From: Panonychus citri
Lineage: Eukaryota; Arthropoda; Arachnida; Trombidiformes; Tetranychidae
Reading direction: 5' to 3'
Assembly: GCF_014898815.1 (NCBI RefSeq)
Contig: NW_026515495.1
Span: 248,001 to 312,000 of the forward strand
Length of the DNA: 64,000 bases
The translations under genes were made by a program, and so were the position numbers. Of this stretch, positions 60,541 to 64,000 are shown piece after piece (position 1 is the stretch's first letter; each line of letters begins with the position of its first letter). The notes under the pieces are model-generated. The model made no database searches. It was not told the origin of the DNA and saw only the letters and a list, made by a program, of their open reading frames with translations.

Positions 60541-62130
60541 CAATCACTAGATTAGAATACATGAAAGGGGCACATCAAAATCTGCCCATCACCCGAAATT
60601 TTTTTGGTTTTTCTGACTCAACTTTTTATGCTAATTCCGAAGCCGAAAATATTTTTTCAATCAGACGTCAAATAAAAAAGATGCATTGCAAAATGTAATT
60701 ATGTATGCGATCACTACTGATCCTATTGTGTGTGTTTATAAAAGCTGTTTTTCTGATACTATTACTAAATACAGGGCTATTCAGCTATTTTACCGATGTT
60801 TTTTGAGATTTTCTCAGCAACTATGAGTCGTTGAGACTCAAGACGAGACGCGGTGTGATGAGTTTGAGCGATTAACAATTACCGTATCAAAATATCAAGG
60901 TCATTCAGGCCATTGTTGAAAGAAATAGTTTCAAAGTAATCTGAAGGTTAGGTTGATCCTCTTGATTAGCTCGTGCTACTTTTTTCCACTAACCAGCCTT
61001 CCGATTAAGCAAACTTAAAACTTGAACTTCGGTCACTTACGGTTTGCCAAGCGATCAGTAAGTCTAGCCAACGGGATATTACTTACCACTCCTAGGTTTT
61101 GTTTGAGCGCCTTGATCATTATTTGTTGTTGTTTTGTATTGAATATGCTTTTGCTGGTTACGAAGATTTTTAACATTTTTAATCACAAAAAATATAACAG
61201 AAAGAGAGATAAAATACTGATGAGGATTATGTATGATTAATGGCAAATGACCAGTGCAACTTTGTGTTAATCATCATCTTTAATCTTTACGTCATCGAAG
61301 GGCTAGTCTCGAGACAATAGAAGTACAAATTCATACATCAGTCTTGCGTTGAGAATTTTTTGTTGTTCTTCATTGGATATTGCCAACCTGTAACCGGAGA
61401 CCAGTGAATCATAATGACACTTTAATTCGTTTAAGTTCCATTTATATGTCATTTCTCGGGAGTCCTCCATGTTTTGAACGACCACTAATACAGCAAACCA
61501 ACGCATTGGATTAGAGTTGATAAAATAAAAAATAAAAAATTCCTTTTGTCGTTGATTACAGCGCTCTGATGCCATTACTTTATCGTTATAAACTTCAAAC
61601 AGAGTTGAACAAATTTTTTGAAATCAGGACTGAAATGTCGAGAAGTAGGTGTAGGTGGAAGATTAATAACATCACCCATGATGAATATTTTGCTGACCAA
61701 TCTTTGGATTTTAAACAAAAAAACATCCATTCATTTAGCGCATTATTTGCCTTCTTAATTGTTGATAAAATTCATTGGTCAATGGTAAGAGTCACTGGAT
61801 TGGTCTACTGTTTGTTCTTCCTTTCCGAAAAAAACCTTCACATGACCTTTAAATGGGTTTATCGTAAAATGACCTCAATGACCTTGAAAATTTTCAATCA
61901 ATTTCCAAACCAACTAACCCTGAACGAAATCAGTTTCCTGTTAACTGACTTTTCCATGAATTTCTCAAGCCGATCATTCAAAAGCTTCATAACAATGAAA
62001 ACTTTTTCTTCTTTCATCATTTCATCACATTGAAGATATTTTAACTTTTTAATATCAATAAGAAAGACCTGTGGTCCTTGAGTAAATATACAAAGAAAAA
62101 ATGATGAATGAAATGCTACATGAAACACTC
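60540..62130. other. Compositional island with unrecognised ORFs
   Basis: This stretch is visibly less AT-rich and less repetitive than both flanks. It carries overlapping open frames on both strands: + 61022-61240, - 61303-61575, + 61569-62033 and - 61898-62128. None matches a family I recognise. The + frame at 61569-62033 is hydrophobic and basic and could be a fragment of a multi-pass membrane protein; the - frame at 61303-61575 reads like a soluble/membrane mix. The left end, near 60560-60610, has a distinctive GGGGCACATCAAAATCTGCC sequence that could be the edge of a mobile element. A decayed gene or transposon relic is the most likely explanation. Confidence 0.35.
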
Positions 62131-64000
62131 ATGTAATTTTAAAAATTAATATTAGAAGATAAAGAATGAAAAAAATAATGGTCAACAAGTTGAATTGTAG
62201 TCAATAAATGAAAATTTTGACAACACAATTTAATTGAATTCTGTAATCATTATTATCTTTTCCCCTCTTCCTCGGTGATTATCACCTAATTTACCTGTAA
62301 AATCACACGAATCTCACCCTGAATACACGATCAGTCTTGTCTTATGTAATCAAAAAGCTCGAAAAGTATTTCAATTAAATGATCATGACGATAATTCTGT
62401 ATGTACTTTTCGAATGATTTTCTACCATTGTTTGAATTTTATCATTTTCTTTGATCTTAAAATGAAAAGTTCTTTCACCATCATTCCCGAAACTTTCTCT
62501 CCACTTTCATCATGTTGTTTGTCAGTGAGAAGAAAGAGATGGAGAGAGAAAATGGATTCTCAAAGTTTCTTTCTTTTTCTCACTTATGTCTCTCATCATC
62601 TTCTTTTTTCTTCTTCTTCTTCTTCTTCTCCTCATTCTAACCAAAGATTCAATGTTCTATTCTCTTTTTTTTTCTTCATCTCTTCGATCCAATAACTATT
62701 TTTCTATTCCTTTTTTTTATTCTCTTTCTTTTCTTCTTTCTCTTTTATTTTTCATTCTATTTGTTGAAATAAAGTTTCTCATCTTTGCTCATCCAAACGT
62801 TGATTCAATATACGGTTTTGTTATCGGTAAAACTTATCCTCAAATTGATACCATTATTCTTGAGACTCGAGTATAACAGTAATATACATCATTTCGAATT
62901 TGCAAAAGTTCTAGTTTTTTTCTTCTCTTCCCTTTACTCTTTTCTCTCTTGATTCTCCTCCCTATTCCACCATGATAGGGTAGCCAAAGGTGAGAAAGTT
63001 CAAATTGATAGCTCAGAGAGCGAGAGAAATGAATACAAAATTGATTGACATTCAAATGAGCTTGAGGTGAAAATGATTCACCTGAAAAAAAAGGTCAGTA
63101 GATTGTAATAAGAAATATGAATGAAATGAGAGCTTAAAATTGATAACAAATGGAATAGAAAACTTTTTTTTTCTACTCTTCAGATAATCAATCAATAACT
63201 TTTTCTAATATCTTGCCGGAGAAAAATTTGTCATAAAAGTGACAAAGTTACTCAAATGATGCCAATGAATTTTTTTTTCTCAAGAATAACCTGAATTCTG
63301 TTTCTCTCCGTAATCATCATCATCATCATTGATAAAAGTCACAATAACAACAGTAATAACAATAATAATCTAAGGTGTTCATTCATTCATCATGTACTTG
63401 AGGAAAAGATTCAATGAAATAACATTAATACTCCCTGATGGTGAAAAAAAATCAATTGTATTGATTCAAAATCATAATTACATTTGATAACTTGGCCGAC
63501 AATTATAATTGTCCATCTTTAACTCATCTAACTGTATATTTATTTGTGGTTATTAATAATAATGATAATAATCGATAAATATACTTTATCATCATCATCA
63601 TCATCATTTATCTTCCAGTGGAAATTAATTACTTTCACTTTGTCTCTGTCTTAATTAATTATCACAACAATTAGAGAAACTGTCAGATTAATAATAATAT
63701 TAAATCCTTAATTATTATTATCATCTTATAGTTTATATATATTTTATATCCTCGATAATAATATTTTTAGTATTTATAATTAGCTCAACAATCAACATGT
63801 AATTCAATTTAAATCTTTATCTAGTCCAATGTTATTAATGAATTATCATAATCATGTTATCATCATCATCATCATTATTATTATTGGAATGATGATTTAT
63901 CACAAAACTTACAATTCTAATAGTTAAATTTACTGAACAAGTAAATATGATGATGAAGAATTGTGATTATTATTATGAATTGTATTCAATTGGATAATAT
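62131..64000. other. AT-rich region to window end
   Basis: No gene is supported. Pyrimidine-rich tracts at 62590-62640 and 62640-62760 produce Phe/Ser/Leu-rich frames. ATC/CAT triplet runs occur at 63315-63330, 63588-63606 and 63860-63875. Confidence 0.55.

Noticed and set aside
1..64000. tRNA, rRNA or CRISPR features
   Set aside because: I saw no tRNA-like box A/box B pair, no rRNA-like conserved stretch and no regularly spaced repeat-spacer array; a covariance-model scan would be decisive.

Overview
The window is AT-rich eukaryotic DNA, most likely from an arthropod and probably a spider mite (Tetranychus-like). The species is inferred from four things: short GT-AG introns, an intronless CYP2-clan P450 resembling the mite CYP392 family, several cathepsin L genes, and a very serine-rich secreted protein like spider-mite silk fibroins. 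All recognised genes are on the + strand. Intergenic DNA is full of CAATTA/TAATTG words, GA/CT microsatellites and GATGAA/GATGAT tracts. These tracts create many spurious Met/Lys, Ile/Phe, Ser- or His-rich ORFs, which I left out.

Layout. 1-12.1 kb: gene-poor DNA with microsatellites and one cluster of nuclear-receptor half-sites (about 9.57-9.79 kb). 12.2-15.7 kb: a four-exon cathepsin L-like protease and a single-exon P450. This pair is flanked by two direct copies of a ~0.5 kb repeat (about 11.18-11.70 and 16.31-16.79 kb). 17.1-18.6 kb: a BTG3-like antiproliferative gene with a GC-richer promoter. 18.6-24.7 kb: AT-rich spacer with possible gene debris. 24.7-28.6 kb: a multi-exon Ser/Tyr/Gly/Gln-rich secreted fibroin-like gene. 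28.6-33.4 kb: spacer.

33.4-38.3 kb: a complete cathepsin L gene, an orphan 209-aa gene, then a broken duplicate of the 3' half of the cathepsin gene. 38.8-39.7 kb: a secreted protein resembling mite group 7 allergens. 40.4-43.9 kb: a large protein with a sacsin/NO VEIN-type GHKL ATPase domain and a NOV_C/DUF3883-like C-terminus; a decayed copy of its 3' end lies at about 54.0-54.75 kb. 45.3-46.2 kb: a CRAL-TRIO lipid-binding protein. 47.7-53.9 kb: the HCF-1 orthologue, with kelch domain, SAS1N/SAS1C and a taspase1-type cleavage site. 55.2-55.7 kb: first coding exon of a 5-HT2-like amine GPCR, whose later exons are not visible here. 60.5-62.1 kb: an island of different composition with unrecognised ORFs.

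The genes do not form one pathway. Housekeeping regulators (HCF-1, BTG3-like) sit beside lineage-expanded accessory genes (digestive proteases, P450, silk-like protein, allergen-like protein). Local duplication and decay is the main structural theme: three separate duplicated segments are visible. The strongest candidates for something little described are the ATPase/NOV_C protein with its relic, the orphan gene inside the duplicated protease locus, and the fibroin-like gene with its ambiguous frame change.
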